Origin: an archaeon
GTDB lineage: Archaea > Thermoproteota > Thermoprotei_A > Marsarchaeales > Marsarchaeaceae
Assembly: GCA_902812505.1 (NCBI GenBank)
Contig: CADDZQ010000002.1
Location: 1 to 58,308 of the forward strand
DNA length: 58,308 nucleotides
Reading direction: 5' to 3'
In this document: positions 34,688 to 43,024 of the stretch, piece by piece
Position numbering within the stretch: position 1 is the first letter of the stretch
Layout of the letters: each line of letters starts with the position of its first letter
Program-made: the position numbers and the translations under genes
The notes under the pieces: model-generated
Databases searched by the model: none
Told to the model about the DNA's origin: nothing
What the model saw: the letters and a program-made list of their open reading frames with translations, nothing else

Positions 34688-35443
34688 CTATTCCCATACA
34701 ATTTTAGTGCACAGGATCTTTTGACCAGAAATTGCAGCTTTCATGATACCAGGCTTGGATGCATTAATAATTAAAGTCTCTATGCCCGCCCTAGCCGCTC
34801 TTAGCCCTTGTTTTACTTTATATTGTATTCCACCTGTAACATCAGTCGTCACGGAGAAGAATTTTGTGGAGCGATTGACCTCGCGGAGAATTCGATTATC
34901 ATCTAAATTTGGAAACACGCCGTCAACGTTTGTACCAAAAACTAGCCTCTTTGCTTGTAAGACAATAGCCAACTCGGCCGCAAGAAAATCACCAGAGAGT
35001 ATTTTAAACCCTGTTTTCTGATCTAAAATCACATCACCAAATGTCACAGGAATAAATCCCTCGTTCAAAGCAAGATTGAATAATTTCTTCTGATAAACTC
35101 TGAATCTTCCTTGACCACTTAATATTGCGTGCGGAGGGAAGCTAAAAGGGGATAAACCTTTTTCAATCATAGTGTCCATAATTATACTGTTTAAATGCAT
35201 CATACTGACCATAACCTTAGAAGCAGCGTATGTGGATGAATATTGCTTTCCTTTGTGAACAGAGTATTTTTTGGCTAATGTATGGCCGAAGGTACCACCA
35301 CCATGGACAAGTACCAAGTTTAATTTGGTTGAAGATAGCTCATCTATTATGCGTCTTAGTTCACTTGTGTTTACCTTTAGAGACCCAGTGTTCTTATCGG
35401 TGATAACACTACCGCCAATTTTTACTATAACGGTCGGCTTCAT
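34688..35443 (-). CDS. Isopentenyl phosphate kinase
   Basis: 251-aa amino-acid-kinase-fold enzyme phosphorylating isopentenyl phosphate to IPP in the archaeal mevalonate pathway. Motifs: VIVKIGGSVITDK at the start, VHGGGTFGHTLAKKY with the catalytic His in GTFGH, TNVDGVFP and TDVTGGIQYK. It overlaps the mevalonate-kinase-like gene by 4 nt (ATGA). Confidence 0.95.
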   Translation of the reverse strand: MKPTVIVKIGGSVITDKNTGSLKVNTSELRRIIDELSSTKLNLVLVHGGGTFGHTLAKKYSVHKGKQYSSTYAASKVMVSMMHLNSIIMDTMIEKGLSPFSFPPHAILSGQGRFRVYQKKLFNLALNEGFIPVTFGDVILDQKTGFKILSGDFLAAELAIVLQAKRLVFGTNVDGVFPNLDDNRILREVNRSTKFFSVTTDVTGGIQYKVKQGLRAARAGIETLIINASKPGIMKAAISGQKILCTKIVWE

Positions 35444-36141
35444 AGCTTAACAAGAATTTTCCAAGATGGGATATAAGCACATCCTTTATAGCCTTTTTTA
35501 TGGGTAGACGTTATATATTGGTTCAGTTTCAAAAGGTTTTCGTCCCATTCGAATGAAGCTAAAAGTAGCCCTGAGAAGCAATTTAAGACAGCAGCCAAAG
35601 CGCTGGTGTTCCTTTTCCTTAAGGCTTCAGCGGCCTCAACTGATAATCTACCCACAGCATGACTCACGACATCTGTAACATAGCTAGATAAACGCGTTTT
35701 TTTGAGACAGTCTAGCTCTATGTATTCATCATGCAATTTAAGCAATCTCCTTTTAAAGACTATTACAGGGTCTTCGGATTTTTTCGCTGCAATACAATAA
35801 CCAGTATAGCTCGCATAAACCAATGGCAGTGAGAGCTGCCACTTACGGCCAAATATAGGTTTCAATTCTTTTGATACGAGTGCGCTTGAGATACCGTCGC
35901 CATGCTTAATCTTTAGCGCCGCTGCCAAATATAGACACTCTTTTTGGTCTTGGGAGAGATTGGGTAGGCGTAGTTTATTGGTTTCTATTATTCTATTGTA
36001 CAAATCTTGAATTGACCGTAAACCTTCTTCGTCGCATACTACAGTCAATTCTTTTCCAGCCGCTATAATAAATGGTTCTGACGGAAATATAGTTGGATCG
36101 CCAAGTAAAGGCACAGGAACGCTGATGCTTACACGCTTCAT
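35440..36141 (-). CDS. Degenerate GHMP-kinase (mevalonate kinase-like) protein
   Basis: 233 aa, shorter than mevalonate kinases (about 310). Location between MEMO and IPK is where archaeal mevalonate kinase is encoded. The N-terminus (VPLLGDPTIFPSEPFIIAA) aligns with the family's ILFGEHAVVYGxPAIA element, and GYKGCAYIPS near the end recalls the C-terminal glycine-rich motif 3. But GEH is lost, the ATP loop GxGLGSSAA is not present (GDGISSALVSK at 81-91 is the closest), and the GxPSGxD element is missing. Probably inactive or altered in activity; another mevalonate kinase would then have to exist elsewhere. Confidence 0.7.
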   Translation of the reverse strand: MKRVSISVPVPLLGDPTIFPSEPFIIAAGKELTVVCDEEGLRSIQDLYNRIIETNKLRLPNLSQDQKECLYLAAALKIKHGDGISSALVSKELKPIFGRKWQLSLPLVYASYTGYCIAAKKSEDPVIVFKRRLLKLHDEYIELDCLKKTRLSSYVTDVVSHAVGRLSVEAAEALRKRNTSALAAVLNCFSGLLLASFEWDENLLKLNQYITSTHKKGYKGCAYIPSWKILVKL

Positions 36142-36142
36142 T

Positions 36143-36985
36143 TTAGTAGAACACTATCGAGGCATATCCTACCACGCTTTCGTAGTTGCCAGTAACATCC
36201 CCGCTAGTCGCATATTTGAGCACCTGAGCTTTTCCAACGCCTAAAATCTTTAACGCATGTATAACTGTAACTATAGGCCCTAAACCACATGCGTTAACGT
36301 CTAAGTTGTCAGCTATACTTAAAACCTTTTCCTCATCCATATCGAGGATTGCTTGGATAAGTGCGCGGTCATTCTGCTCTGCAATGGTCTGAGGAACATA
36401 ATGTGAGAAATCCGAGCTAGCTAATAGGACAATAGGGCGGTCACTTACTGCGTTAGCTATGGCGTCACCAAGTGCAATTGAAGTTTGCAGTGATTGATCT
36501 AATACACATACCGGAACAATTTTTACATCGACCCCATATATAAACTGAATAAAAGGTAATTGAACTTCGATAGAATGCTCAAATAGGTGGGACGATTGGT
36601 CAAAATCTGGAAATGTCTCCAGTAACTTTTCTGAAATTTTTTCATCTACCTGTAAGGCTCCTAATGGGGTTTCCCATACACCTTTAGGCCAGACGCTCAC
36701 AGGTGTACCATAACCCGTATGGTTCGGGCCAACTATTATAACGCTTCGCGGTTTTATCCTTGATTTAAGGAAGCCATATGAATATGATGCAATGCTTCCA
36801 GAATATGTGTACCCAGCATGGGGCACGATCGCGCCCGCAATTGGCAGCTGCTCACTTGAATCTATGTGTTCGCCGTATCCCAAACTAAATGATCTCTCTA
36901 ACTCTTTTTGCAACAAACCGGGGTCTCGGGGGTAAAACCCGCCGGCAACGGCGAACTTCCTAATATAGCTTTTTGGCGAACTCAT
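36143..36985 (-). CDS. MEMO family protein
   Basis: 280 aa, related to the non-haem-dioxygenase fold MEMO1/AmmeMemoRadiSam family. Motifs: AGGFYPRDPGLLQ, VPHAGYTYSG, VGPNHTGYG, HSIEVQLPF, ASSDFSHYVPQ and NACGLGPIV. The His and Asp/Cys residues around NH and SDFSHY form the putative active site. Function in archaea is not established, but the S2-MEMO-MVK-IPK-idsA neighbourhood is conserved and points to isoprenoid metabolism. It overlaps S2 by 4 nt. Confidence 0.92.
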   Translation of the reverse strand: MSSPKSYIRKFAVAGGFYPRDPGLLQKELERSFSLGYGEHIDSSEQLPIAGAIVPHAGYTYSGSIASYSYGFLKSRIKPRSVIIVGPNHTGYGTPVSVWPKGVWETPLGALQVDEKISEKLLETFPDFDQSSHLFEHSIEVQLPFIQFIYGVDVKIVPVCVLDQSLQTSIALGDAIANAVSDRPIVLLASSDFSHYVPQTIAEQNDRALIQAILDMDEEKVLSIADNLDVNACGLGPIVTVIHALKILGVGKAQVLKYATSGDVTGNYESVVGYASIVFY

Positions 36986-37596
36986 AGAACTTTCTCAAAG
37001 TCTTCTGGTTTTACACTCCACTCATCGACGTTGAGGAGTTCACCGCGTATTCTAAGTATTTCCCTTGCTAGCAACCAATAGACCAGTGCGAGAGACTTTC
37101 TCCCTCTATTGTTCGCAGGTATAACATAGTCAACATACTCTACTGGAGAATCGGTATCACACACAGCGATGATGGGAATACCCATTTCAGCCGCTTCCAT
37201 TACTGGTTGGTTCTCATTTAGTGGATCGGAAATGAGGACGGCGTCTGGTTCAATGTAGGATGGAAGGAGTGGGTTTGTAAATGTGCCAGCAACGAAGCTT
37301 TCGACAAGTGGGGTTGACTTTGTGTTAGCGGCGAATTTGAGAACTGGTGCATACGCGTTTCTTCTTAAGCCTACAGCGACGACTTTTTCAGGCTGAAACT
37401 GCGCCAAAAAAGCACTCGCATATCTTATTCTTTCATTTATTTGATAAACATTAAAAAGGTATATACCGTCAGACTGAATTCCTTGAATAAACCTTGACAT
37501 TAATTTGGCTTTGCGGTTAGTGCCTATGTTAACGTTGTTGGCCTTATAGAGATCTTCGGGCACGAGTAATTCAGCTTTCTCCGCCAATCTTCTCAC
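36982..37596 (-). CDS. rps2: 30S ribosomal protein S2
   Basis: 204 aa; [53 protein letters not shown] and the [20 protein letters not shown] end are S2 signatures. GTG start at 37596 inside the end of the Rpo10 gene (26-nt overlap). Confidence 0.95.
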   Translation of the reverse strand: MRRLAEKAELLVPEDLYKANNVNIGTNRKAKLMSRFIQGIQSDGIYLFNVYQINERIRYASAFLAQFQPEKVVAVGLRRNAYAPVLKFAANTKSTPLVESFVAGTFTNPLLPSYIEPDAVLISDPLNENQPVMEAAEMGIPIIAVCDTDSPVEYVDYVIPANNRGRKSLALVYWLLAREILRIRGELLNVDEWSVKPEDFEKVL

Positions 37597-37807
37597 CTAT
37601 GTTTTCAGCCTTATAAACAGTGAATTTAAGGACTTCGTCCATGATCTCGACGTATGATATAAACATTCTTCTACAACAATAGCGTTTAACCCCAAGATCA
37701 TCCAATATTTTTGAAGGAGGCTCACCAGCATCCACTCTTTTTTTATATTCATCCCATTTATCTCCCAATACCTTACCACATGTAAAGCATCTGATTGGAA
37801 AAAGCAA
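37571..37807 (-). CDS. rpo10: RNA polymerase subunit Rpo10 (N)
   Basis: 78-aa zinc-bundle subunit. The atypical CX2C...CC site is at Cys7, Cys10, Cys44 and Cys45 ([10 protein letters not shown] ... KRYCCRRMF). It starts with TTG, preceded by AGGTGAT at ribosome-binding distance; a nearby ATG is out of frame. Follows S9 in the L18e-L13-S9-Rpo10-S2 block. Confidence 0.95.
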   Translation of the reverse strand: MLFPIRCFTCGKVLGDKWDEYKKRVDAGEPPSKILDDLGVKRYCCRRMFISYVEIMDEVLKFTVYKAENIGEKIGGES

Positions 37808-37813
37808 CCCATA

Positions 37814-38221
37814 TCACCTGTAAGATTTCTGGAATCTCCTTCTTGCTCCAGGTCCACCAAATTTTTTGGGTTCCTTTCTACGTGGGTCACCACTCAGAAT
37901 AGTCCTATCATATTCCGTTAGAATCCTTTTTATCTCATCTGACCCAGTGTATTTAACTAGACCCAGACCAATAGCCATTCTAGCCGCATCAGCTTGACCC
38001 ATAAAACCACCACCATGGGCATTTATGAATATGTCAACCTGGTTTCTAAGCTTTTCAGGAATTATGTTGAGGGGCTCCATTATCCTTTGCTTTGCTTGCT
38101 CATTGGGGTACGCTTCTATAGGATAACCGTTATAGACAACCCGGCCGACACCCTCCCTTATTATTGCCCGAGCCACTGCGGTCTTTCTCTTACCCGAAAC
38201 TATCACATCAACCATTTGCAT
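37814..38221 (-). CDS. rps9: 30S ribosomal protein S9
   Basis: 135 aa with VSGKRKTAVARAIIREG, GGGFMGQADAARMAIGLGLV and the basic C-terminal end RRKEPKKFGGPGARRRFQKS, which reaches the P-site tRNA. Overlaps L13 by 14 nt. Confidence 0.96.
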   Translation of the reverse strand: MQMVDVIVSGKRKTAVARAIIREGVGRVVYNGYPIEAYPNEQAKQRIMEPLNIIPEKLRNQVDIFINAHGGGFMGQADAARMAIGLGLVKYTGSDEIKRILTEYDRTILSGDPRRKEPKKFGGPGARRRFQKSYR

Positions 38222-38681
38222 TCTCGACCTCTTTCCACCCGAATCTTACAGCGACCTTGGATAGAGTAACATAATGCTTACCCGAACCACCATAAGTATC
38301 TTTGTAATTTATGAATTCGACGTTTTCGAGGTGTTTTGGAACACCTATATAGATACGCAACCCACGTAACGCCTGTTTACCCTTAGGTTTTCTCCAAGGT
38401 AGCATACCCCTGACAACTCTTCTAAAATACATGTCTGGCCTAACATATCGCTTGGGTGAATATCTAAATGGATTTATTGCGGATTTAAGCTCAAATCTAG
38501 ATTGCCATTCCTTCTCCACGGATGACCAACTACCCTTTAGCACAATCTTTTCTGCGTTAACAACCACCACTTGGTTACCTCTAAGTAAGTTTTTAGCCAC
38601 TACTGAGGCGAGCCTTCCCAAAACTTGGCCCTCACCATTCAAATAAATAGTCATCGCCTTGCTTTTAGAGGTCGAACTCAT
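38208..38681 (-). CDS. rpl13: 50S ribosomal protein L13
   Basis: 157 aa; LGRLASVVAKNLLRGNQVVV, MYFRRVVRGMLPWRKPKGK and ALRGLRIYIGVPKHLE are the conserved blocks. ATGA overlap with L18e upstream. Confidence 0.96.
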   Translation of the reverse strand: MSSTSKSKAMTIYLNGEGQVLGRLASVVAKNLLRGNQVVVVNAEKIVLKGSWSSVEKEWQSRFELKSAINPFRYSPKRYVRPDMYFRRVVRGMLPWRKPKGKQALRGLRIYIGVPKHLENVEFINYKDTYGGSGKHYVTLSKVAVRFGWKEVENANG

Positions 38682-39040
38682 CTTAGAATAATCACTCCTT
38701 TACCTTTAGGGTTCTGCTCCAATAACTCATCGAGTGTCAGCACCTGACCACCCGCCTCAATAATCTTTCTTTTAGCAGTAGCGCTAAATCTATACGCTGC
38801 GATTTTAACTGGCTTACTAAGCCGGCCAGAGCCCAATACGCTACCAGGAACAATAACCGTTAATCCTTCAGTAGTACTCCTTTCTATAAGCGATAGATTG
38901 ACCGCTACTCTTTGCCTCGATGGTTTTAGAAGATCTGTCGCAATACGTCTCCAGACCTTACATTTATAAATATTTGAATATTTTATTAGCCTTGATGCTA
39001 AAAGCCTTAACCAAATATTTGTGGGACCAGTTCTACGCAT
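38678..39040 (-). CDS. rpl18e: 50S ribosomal protein L18e
   Basis: 120 aa; TGPTNIWLRLLASRLIKYS, RVAVNLSLIERSTTEG, VIVPGSVLGSGRLSKPV and the ending NPKGKGVIILR are typical. Lies between Rpo3 and L13. Confidence 0.95.
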   Translation of the reverse strand: MRRTGPTNIWLRLLASRLIKYSNIYKCKVWRRIATDLLKPSRQRVAVNLSLIERSTTEGLTVIVPGSVLGSGRLSKPVKIAAYRFSATAKRKIIEAGGQVLTLDELLEQNPKGKGVIILR

Positions 39041-39053
39041 TATTATCTACCTC

Positions 39054-39881
39054 TTAAGCTACAACTTTCTCGGAAACCAGCTTAAACTTCTTGAGTAAAA
39101 TAAGGATCGCAGTTTTAAGTATTACCTTTGGAGGTAAACTACCTGTTGCCTCTATAGTTAGACGAGCAACACTCTCATCCCACATAATCTTTGTCGCACC
39201 AGTTTTACATGCTTTTTCACATGCACGGCATAATATACAGTCCCAAGGGTTCGTAAACACAAGCTCACCATGCTTATACTCTAAACAGTTAGTCGGGCAT
39301 ACGCTTACATGCTGATCGCATGGCTCATCTTTGGTTTTATCGAAAATCAAAACAGGTTTGTAAGTATACACTACTGGGCTCACAGGACTGAATTTCGCGT
39401 GCTGCTTACCCAAACCATACCTAGCGGTAGCCTGAAGTTCGACAACTTGATTCTGGCCGAGCTTAAACAACTGAATATTGTCATACACTGGCCTAGCCTC
39501 TTCGACACCAAGAGGTTTCAACATATCCGAGGATACAGTGAGCGGTTGGCCTAGCTGTGGTGGGCATTCAGCACGCAACTGATATTCAACTCTCATGTTA
39601 GGAGGGTTACCACCTTGGATGTCAATGGAAATCTGAGAAAGGATTTCAGGGTCATCCGGTGTCTTAATCGGCACCATTCCCAGCCTGTGTGCGATATACT
39701 CTCCATAAATAGGCGACGAATTTTCTGTAAAAAGGACTTCATCTATTGCAAGTGTAGGTACCTCAGCAAGTATTGTTCTCCGAATACCGTTTAAGACCTC
39801 GCGTCTTAAATTTGAAAACTCAACAGTTAATAAGCCTGGCTTATCTTCTATGACCTTTACTGATAACTCGACTTGTGACAA
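39054..39881 (-). CDS. rpo3: RNA polymerase subunit Rpo3 (D) with ferredoxin-like Cys cluster
   Basis: 275-aa alpha-like assembly subunit. The conserved FSNLRREVLNGIRRTILAEV is at 22-41. A ferredoxin-like insert is retained: Cys188, Cys195, Cys199 and Cys215, Cys218, Cys221, Cys225 (the last four spaced CX2CX2CX3C), consistent with at least one [4Fe-4S] cluster. Several archaeal lineages have lost this insert. Sits between S11 and L18e. Confidence 0.96.
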   Translation of the reverse strand: MSQVELSVKVIEDKPGLLTVEFSNLRREVLNGIRRTILAEVPTLAIDEVLFTENSSPIYGEYIAHRLGMVPIKTPDDPEILSQISIDIQGGNPPNMRVEYQLRAECPPQLGQPLTVSSDMLKPLGVEEARPVYDNIQLFKLGQNQVVELQATARYGLGKQHAKFSPVSPVVYTYKPVLIFDKTKDEPCDQHVSVCPTNCLEYKHGELVFTNPWDCILCRACEKACKTGATKIMWDESVARLTIEATGSLPPKVILKTAILILLKKFKLVSEKVVA

Positions 39882-39884
39882 AAC

Positions 39885-40280
39885 CTACACCCTTCTACCC
39901 CGCCTGCCTCCAGGGCGACGTGTTGAGTCTGTTGGAAGAGGCGTGACATCTGTAATCTTACCGATCATGAATCCAGCACGAGATAACGCTCTGATAGCGG
40001 ATTGTGCACCCGGCCCAGGCGTTTTCGGTCCATGACCCCCTGGAGCCCTAACGTAGACCACCAGCGCGTTTATCCCCTTCGCTGATGCCTGCTGCGCGGC
40101 CTGCGAAGCTGAAAGCATAGCTGCGTATGGAGAAGCCTTTTCTCTATCAGCTTTTACTACCCTACCACCAGAGCTAACACCAACGGTTTCAGCGCCTGAC
40201 AGGTCAGTAATATGAACTATGGTGTTGTTATAGGAACTAAAAATATGAGCCAACCCCCATCGTAAATCTAGTTGCGACAT
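39885..40280 (-). CDS. rps11: 30S ribosomal protein S11
   Basis: 131 aa; [53 protein letters not shown] and the [14 protein letters not shown] end are canonical and uninterrupted. Confidence 0.97.
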   Translation of the reverse strand: MSQLDLRWGLAHIFSSYNNTIVHITDLSGAETVGVSSGGRVVKADREKASPYAAMLSASQAAQQASAKGINALVVYVRAPGGHGPKTPGPGAQSAIRALSRAGFMIGKITDVTPLPTDSTRRPGGRRGRRV

Positions 40281-40286
40281 TATGCT

Positions 40287-40826
40287 TCATCCCTCCACTT
40301 TCTGCGCAGTGTTTTCGTTAATCTTATGCTGGTAACGTGAATAGAATACACTCTTGGAAGATATGCTTACCTTTTCCTCCTCGTCCAAATTAACAAGATA
40401 ACCAGGAATATCAACTATACGACCATTAACGGTTACGTGCCTGTGAACAACCATTTGTCTCGCAGCGTGTATAGTTGGAGCTAAGCCCTTCCTAAAAACT
40501 ATTGTCTGCAGTCTTCTCTCTAAGACATCTTTTGCCGTTAAGGAAAGCACAGCATCAGCAGTAGCATCCTGATATTTTATAAGCCCCTTCCTATATAACC
40601 TTAGAATAAGAGGCCGTTCCTGAATTAATCGCTCATTTTCGGGTAAAGCCAAGACCTCTCGTGCCATCTTTCTGTAACGCCTCGCAATAGTTTGCGCTTT
40701 AAAGAGCTCTTTCTTATTTCTTAACCCGTATTCGCCTATTAAGCTAAGACCCTCGTATAGGTCCTCTCGTCTCCAAGGATGTCGTGGGCCTTCCCAAACA
40801 CGTTTAATACGCCGAGGATCACCCAT
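40287..40826 (-). CDS. rps4: 30S ribosomal protein S4
   Basis: 179 aa of archaeal/eukaryotic S9e type: [17 protein letters not shown], an S4 domain with [20 protein letters not shown] and [20 protein letters not shown]. Directly abuts S13. Confidence 0.96.
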   Translation of the reverse strand: MGDPRRIKRVWEGPRHPWRREDLYEGLSLIGEYGLRNKKELFKAQTIARRYRKMAREVLALPENERLIQERPLILRLYRKGLIKYQDATADAVLSLTAKDVLERRLQTIVFRKGLAPTIHAARQMVVHRHVTVNGRIVDIPGYLVNLDEEEKVSISSKSVFYSRYQHKINENTAQKVEG

Positions 40827-41318
40827 CTACTTACTCGCCTCAGTTTTTTGCTGTTGAGCCTGAGCAATTTCCTTCTTTCTTTTCACTCCCACTGTTTGCC
40901 CAAGTCTACCAGTTGTCTTTGTCTTCTGGCCACGCACCTTTAAACCTAAGGAATGACGAACACCTTTCCAACTCCTAGTCTTTATCATTGTCTCAACATC
41001 TCTTCTAAGAGCCATAAGCAGATCTGGACCTATAACATGGAGGTTCTGACCACTAATAGGATCTCTCTGTCTATTGAATAACCATGACGGGATCCCATAC
41101 TGCGCGGGATTCCGCAAAACGCTTTCAAGGTCAGATATATGCTTATCAGTCAAGACACCAATTGGGGAGTTAGGATCTATTCCCAACACGCGCAGAGCCG
41201 CGCTTGCAAACGACGTGCCAACACCTCGTATCCTAGGTAAGGCGTATCCTACCTTCAAATTACCAGGAAGGTCAACCCCCATCAACCTTACAATCGCCCT
41301 ATACGACGTAGCCGACAA
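40827..41318 (-). CDS. rps13: 30S ribosomal protein S13
   Basis: 163 aa; GVDLPGNLKVGYALPRIRGV, YGIPSWLFNRQRDP, TRSWKGVRHSLGLKVRGQ and TGRLGQTVGVKRKK are conserved. It starts with TTG at 41318, preceded by AGGTGGAG at Shine-Dalgarno distance. A CTTAAATAA element about 40 bp upstream, between tRNA-Ser and S13, may give it a separate promoter. Confidence 0.95.
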   Translation of the reverse strand: MSATSYRAIVRLMGVDLPGNLKVGYALPRIRGVGTSFASAALRVLGIDPNSPIGVLTDKHISDLESVLRNPAQYGIPSWLFNRQRDPISGQNLHVIGPDLLMALRRDVETMIKTRSWKGVRHSLGLKVRGQKTKTTGRLGQTVGVKRKKEIAQAQQQKTEASK

Positions 41319-41399
41319 TCAATACTCCACCTAGACTATATTCAAAGAAAATAGAAGTTATTTAAGTTTCTCTTATTAACCCAAGCGTAGAACATTCGA

Positions 41400-41484
41400 C
41401 GCCGGGGGCGGGATTTGAACCCGCGCGGCCACAAGGACCACGGGCTCTCCAGGCCCGCTCCCTGCCAGGCTAGGAGACCCCGGC
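41400..41484 (-). tRNA. tRNA-Ser(GGA), overlapping the end of cbf5
   Basis: Acceptor GCCGGGG pairs with CCCCGGC, discriminator G as expected for Ser. The anticodon arm is CGGGC / CTGGAGA / GCCCG with anticodon GGA; a long variable arm and a GCGGG/CCCGC T-arm complete a class II tRNA. Its first 15 bases are also the last five codons of cbf5 including the TAG. Confidence 0.95.
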
Positions 41485-42473
41485 ACCAGCATTTATTGGT
41501 TCGAGCACCCTTATTGGTGTTGCTACTATACCACTTTCTATACCAAGCAAGTCTTCAGCGTTCCTCAAACAGCGTACCACTTCTATAAGCTCTCCGTTTT
41601 CGGAGCAGACAAAGGCTTCGCCTCCACTTTTTATGTCATTCGATATACAAATCACGCCACGAACGCTGAGCGAAGCTCCCGTATAGAGGTTTTTCTTGGC
41701 CGATTCCCTTACGATGATTAAGGGCTTATCTACCAGTATTTCTTCTATCGGGTTAAGTAGCTTAGTTAGCTCTGATGATTCTCCCGTCTCTTTGTAAACC
41801 GACGTATAGTATGCTAGCTGATTGAGTGTCACAGTACTTGACTCAACAAATACGCCGCTCCTTATCCGTCTGAGTTCAATCATATTTATTCCCACACCGA
41901 GGGCTTCACCCACATCGAAGCATAGTTTTCGGATGTATGTTCCGGATTCAACATGAGCCTTAAACAAGACATAGTTACTATCTGATTCAAGTGGAATAAA
42001 TGAATATATACGACGCTTTCTTATGCTACGCTTAACCGCTGATTTCATTGGCGGCGTCTGATAAATTACCGTTTCAAACTCTTTCATTATATTATAGACT
42101 TCTTTAATATCGATAGTTTCATGCAACTTCATTATCCCGACATACACCTTATCCGTGTTCATAAGCCATTTAAGCAAGCGATTGGCGGAATTCAAAGTAA
42201 CAGTTAAAACGCCACTAACAGGGGGATTTCCCCGTATTCCACTAGGGTCCCCCCGTGGCCAATCTTTTTCACATCCAATAGACGACCAACCCACGCAGTT
42301 ACTTCATGGCTACTGGGTCCACGTGGCTTATCAACATTAATAAAGCTCCTCGTTAGCAGAGAGTTGACATTAGGATATAATTCGCGGGGATTCTTATAAT
42401 TCCATCTAACATCCTCCCTTAACACCAAAAACTTATCCCTATTTCTTTGAATAGGAAGAAACACCTCTATCAT
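41470..42473 (-). CDS. cbf5: rRNA pseudouridine synthase Cbf5, interrupted by a 14-nt BHB intron
   Basis: Catalytic subunit of H/ACA RNPs; also acts on tRNA. The two frames 42473-42242 and 42227-41470 join into 329 aa, the normal size. Exon 1 contains RSFINVDKPRGPSSHEVTAW and KKIGHGGTL; exon 2 begins with the rest of the Asp codon, PPVSGVLTVTL, and holds the core VESGTYIRKLCFDVG and a PUA domain. Joined, the active-site motif reads GGTLDPPVSG with catalytic Asp78, whose codon is split G|AT by the intron. Unspliced, the frame shifts and ends after about 90 codons. ATGA overlap with cmk; stop codon lies inside tRNA-Ser. Other archaeal cbf5 genes also carry introns near this site. Confidence 0.94.
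42228..42241 (-). other. 14-nt BHB intron in cbf5 mRNA
   Basis: Minus-strand parts in order: outer helix GGGGGA, central helix CCCT, bulge AGT cut after AG, loop GGAATAC, central helix GGGG, bulge AAA cut after AA, outer helix TCCCCC. The outer helix is 6 perfect bp; the central helix is 3 GC pairs plus one G-U. The cut positions are unique because neighbouring bases differ. Intron phase is 1. Confidence 0.92.
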
Positions 42474-43018
42474 TGCACGATCACACCTTTAATAGGTTTC
42501 GATTTTAAAATCGCACTGATTACCACATCTAGTAGATCTTGGAGGTCATAAAGCGACGTGTTGATAACCAAGTCAAAATTGCTTAGCAAATCCAAATTAA
42601 ACCCATAAATCTTTTTGAACCGTTCCTTCTCACTGGTCTCCCGTTGCACGGTTTCTTTTATTGCCTTATCTATATTTATAGACTCCCTCTCGGCGATGCG
42701 TTTGGCCCTCACGTCTAAGGGAGCATTAAGGTAGACCTTAAGGTCAGCATCTCTTACAATCCACCCAGTTAAATGACCCTCTATTATAACATTGCCCTTC
42801 TCTGCCTCAAGAATAGACCTAGCGTCCACTTGTCTATCGATAGAGAAGTCCTGCTCTGCCTGCTTATTTAGACCAACCACATCGATGCCTTTCGATTGAG
42901 CTATCTCTCTAAACAACTGGCCTGCAGATACAAAACGCAACCCAAGCAGGTCGGCTATTCGCTTTGCGACGGTAGATTTACCACTACCCGGTGGGCCACT
43001 AACGGTGATTACAACCAT
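42470..43018 (-). CDS. cmk: Cytidylate kinase
   Basis: 182-aa nucleoside monophosphate kinase for CMP/dCMP. P-loop GPPGSGKST at 8-16, FVSAGQLFREIA, IIEGHLTGWIVRDADLKVYL, and the lid helix RIAERESINIDKA. The archaeal order adk-(L34e)-cmk-(L14e)-cbf5 is preserved except that both ribosomal genes in brackets are absent. Confidence 0.94.
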   Translation of the reverse strand: MVVITVSGPPGSGKSTVAKRIADLLGLRFVSAGQLFREIAQSKGIDVVGLNKQAEQDFSIDRQVDARSILEAEKGNVIIEGHLTGWIVRDADLKVYLNAPLDVRAKRIAERESINIDKAIKETVQRETSEKERFKKIYGFNLDLLSNFDLVINTSLYDLQDLLDVVISAILKSKPIKGVIVQ

Positions 43019-43024
43019 GTTAAA

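Noticed and set aside
41470-42473. cbf5 as a frameshifted pseudogene
   Set aside because: The frame break coincides with a strict BHB and splicing gives the exact GGTLDP motif and normal length.
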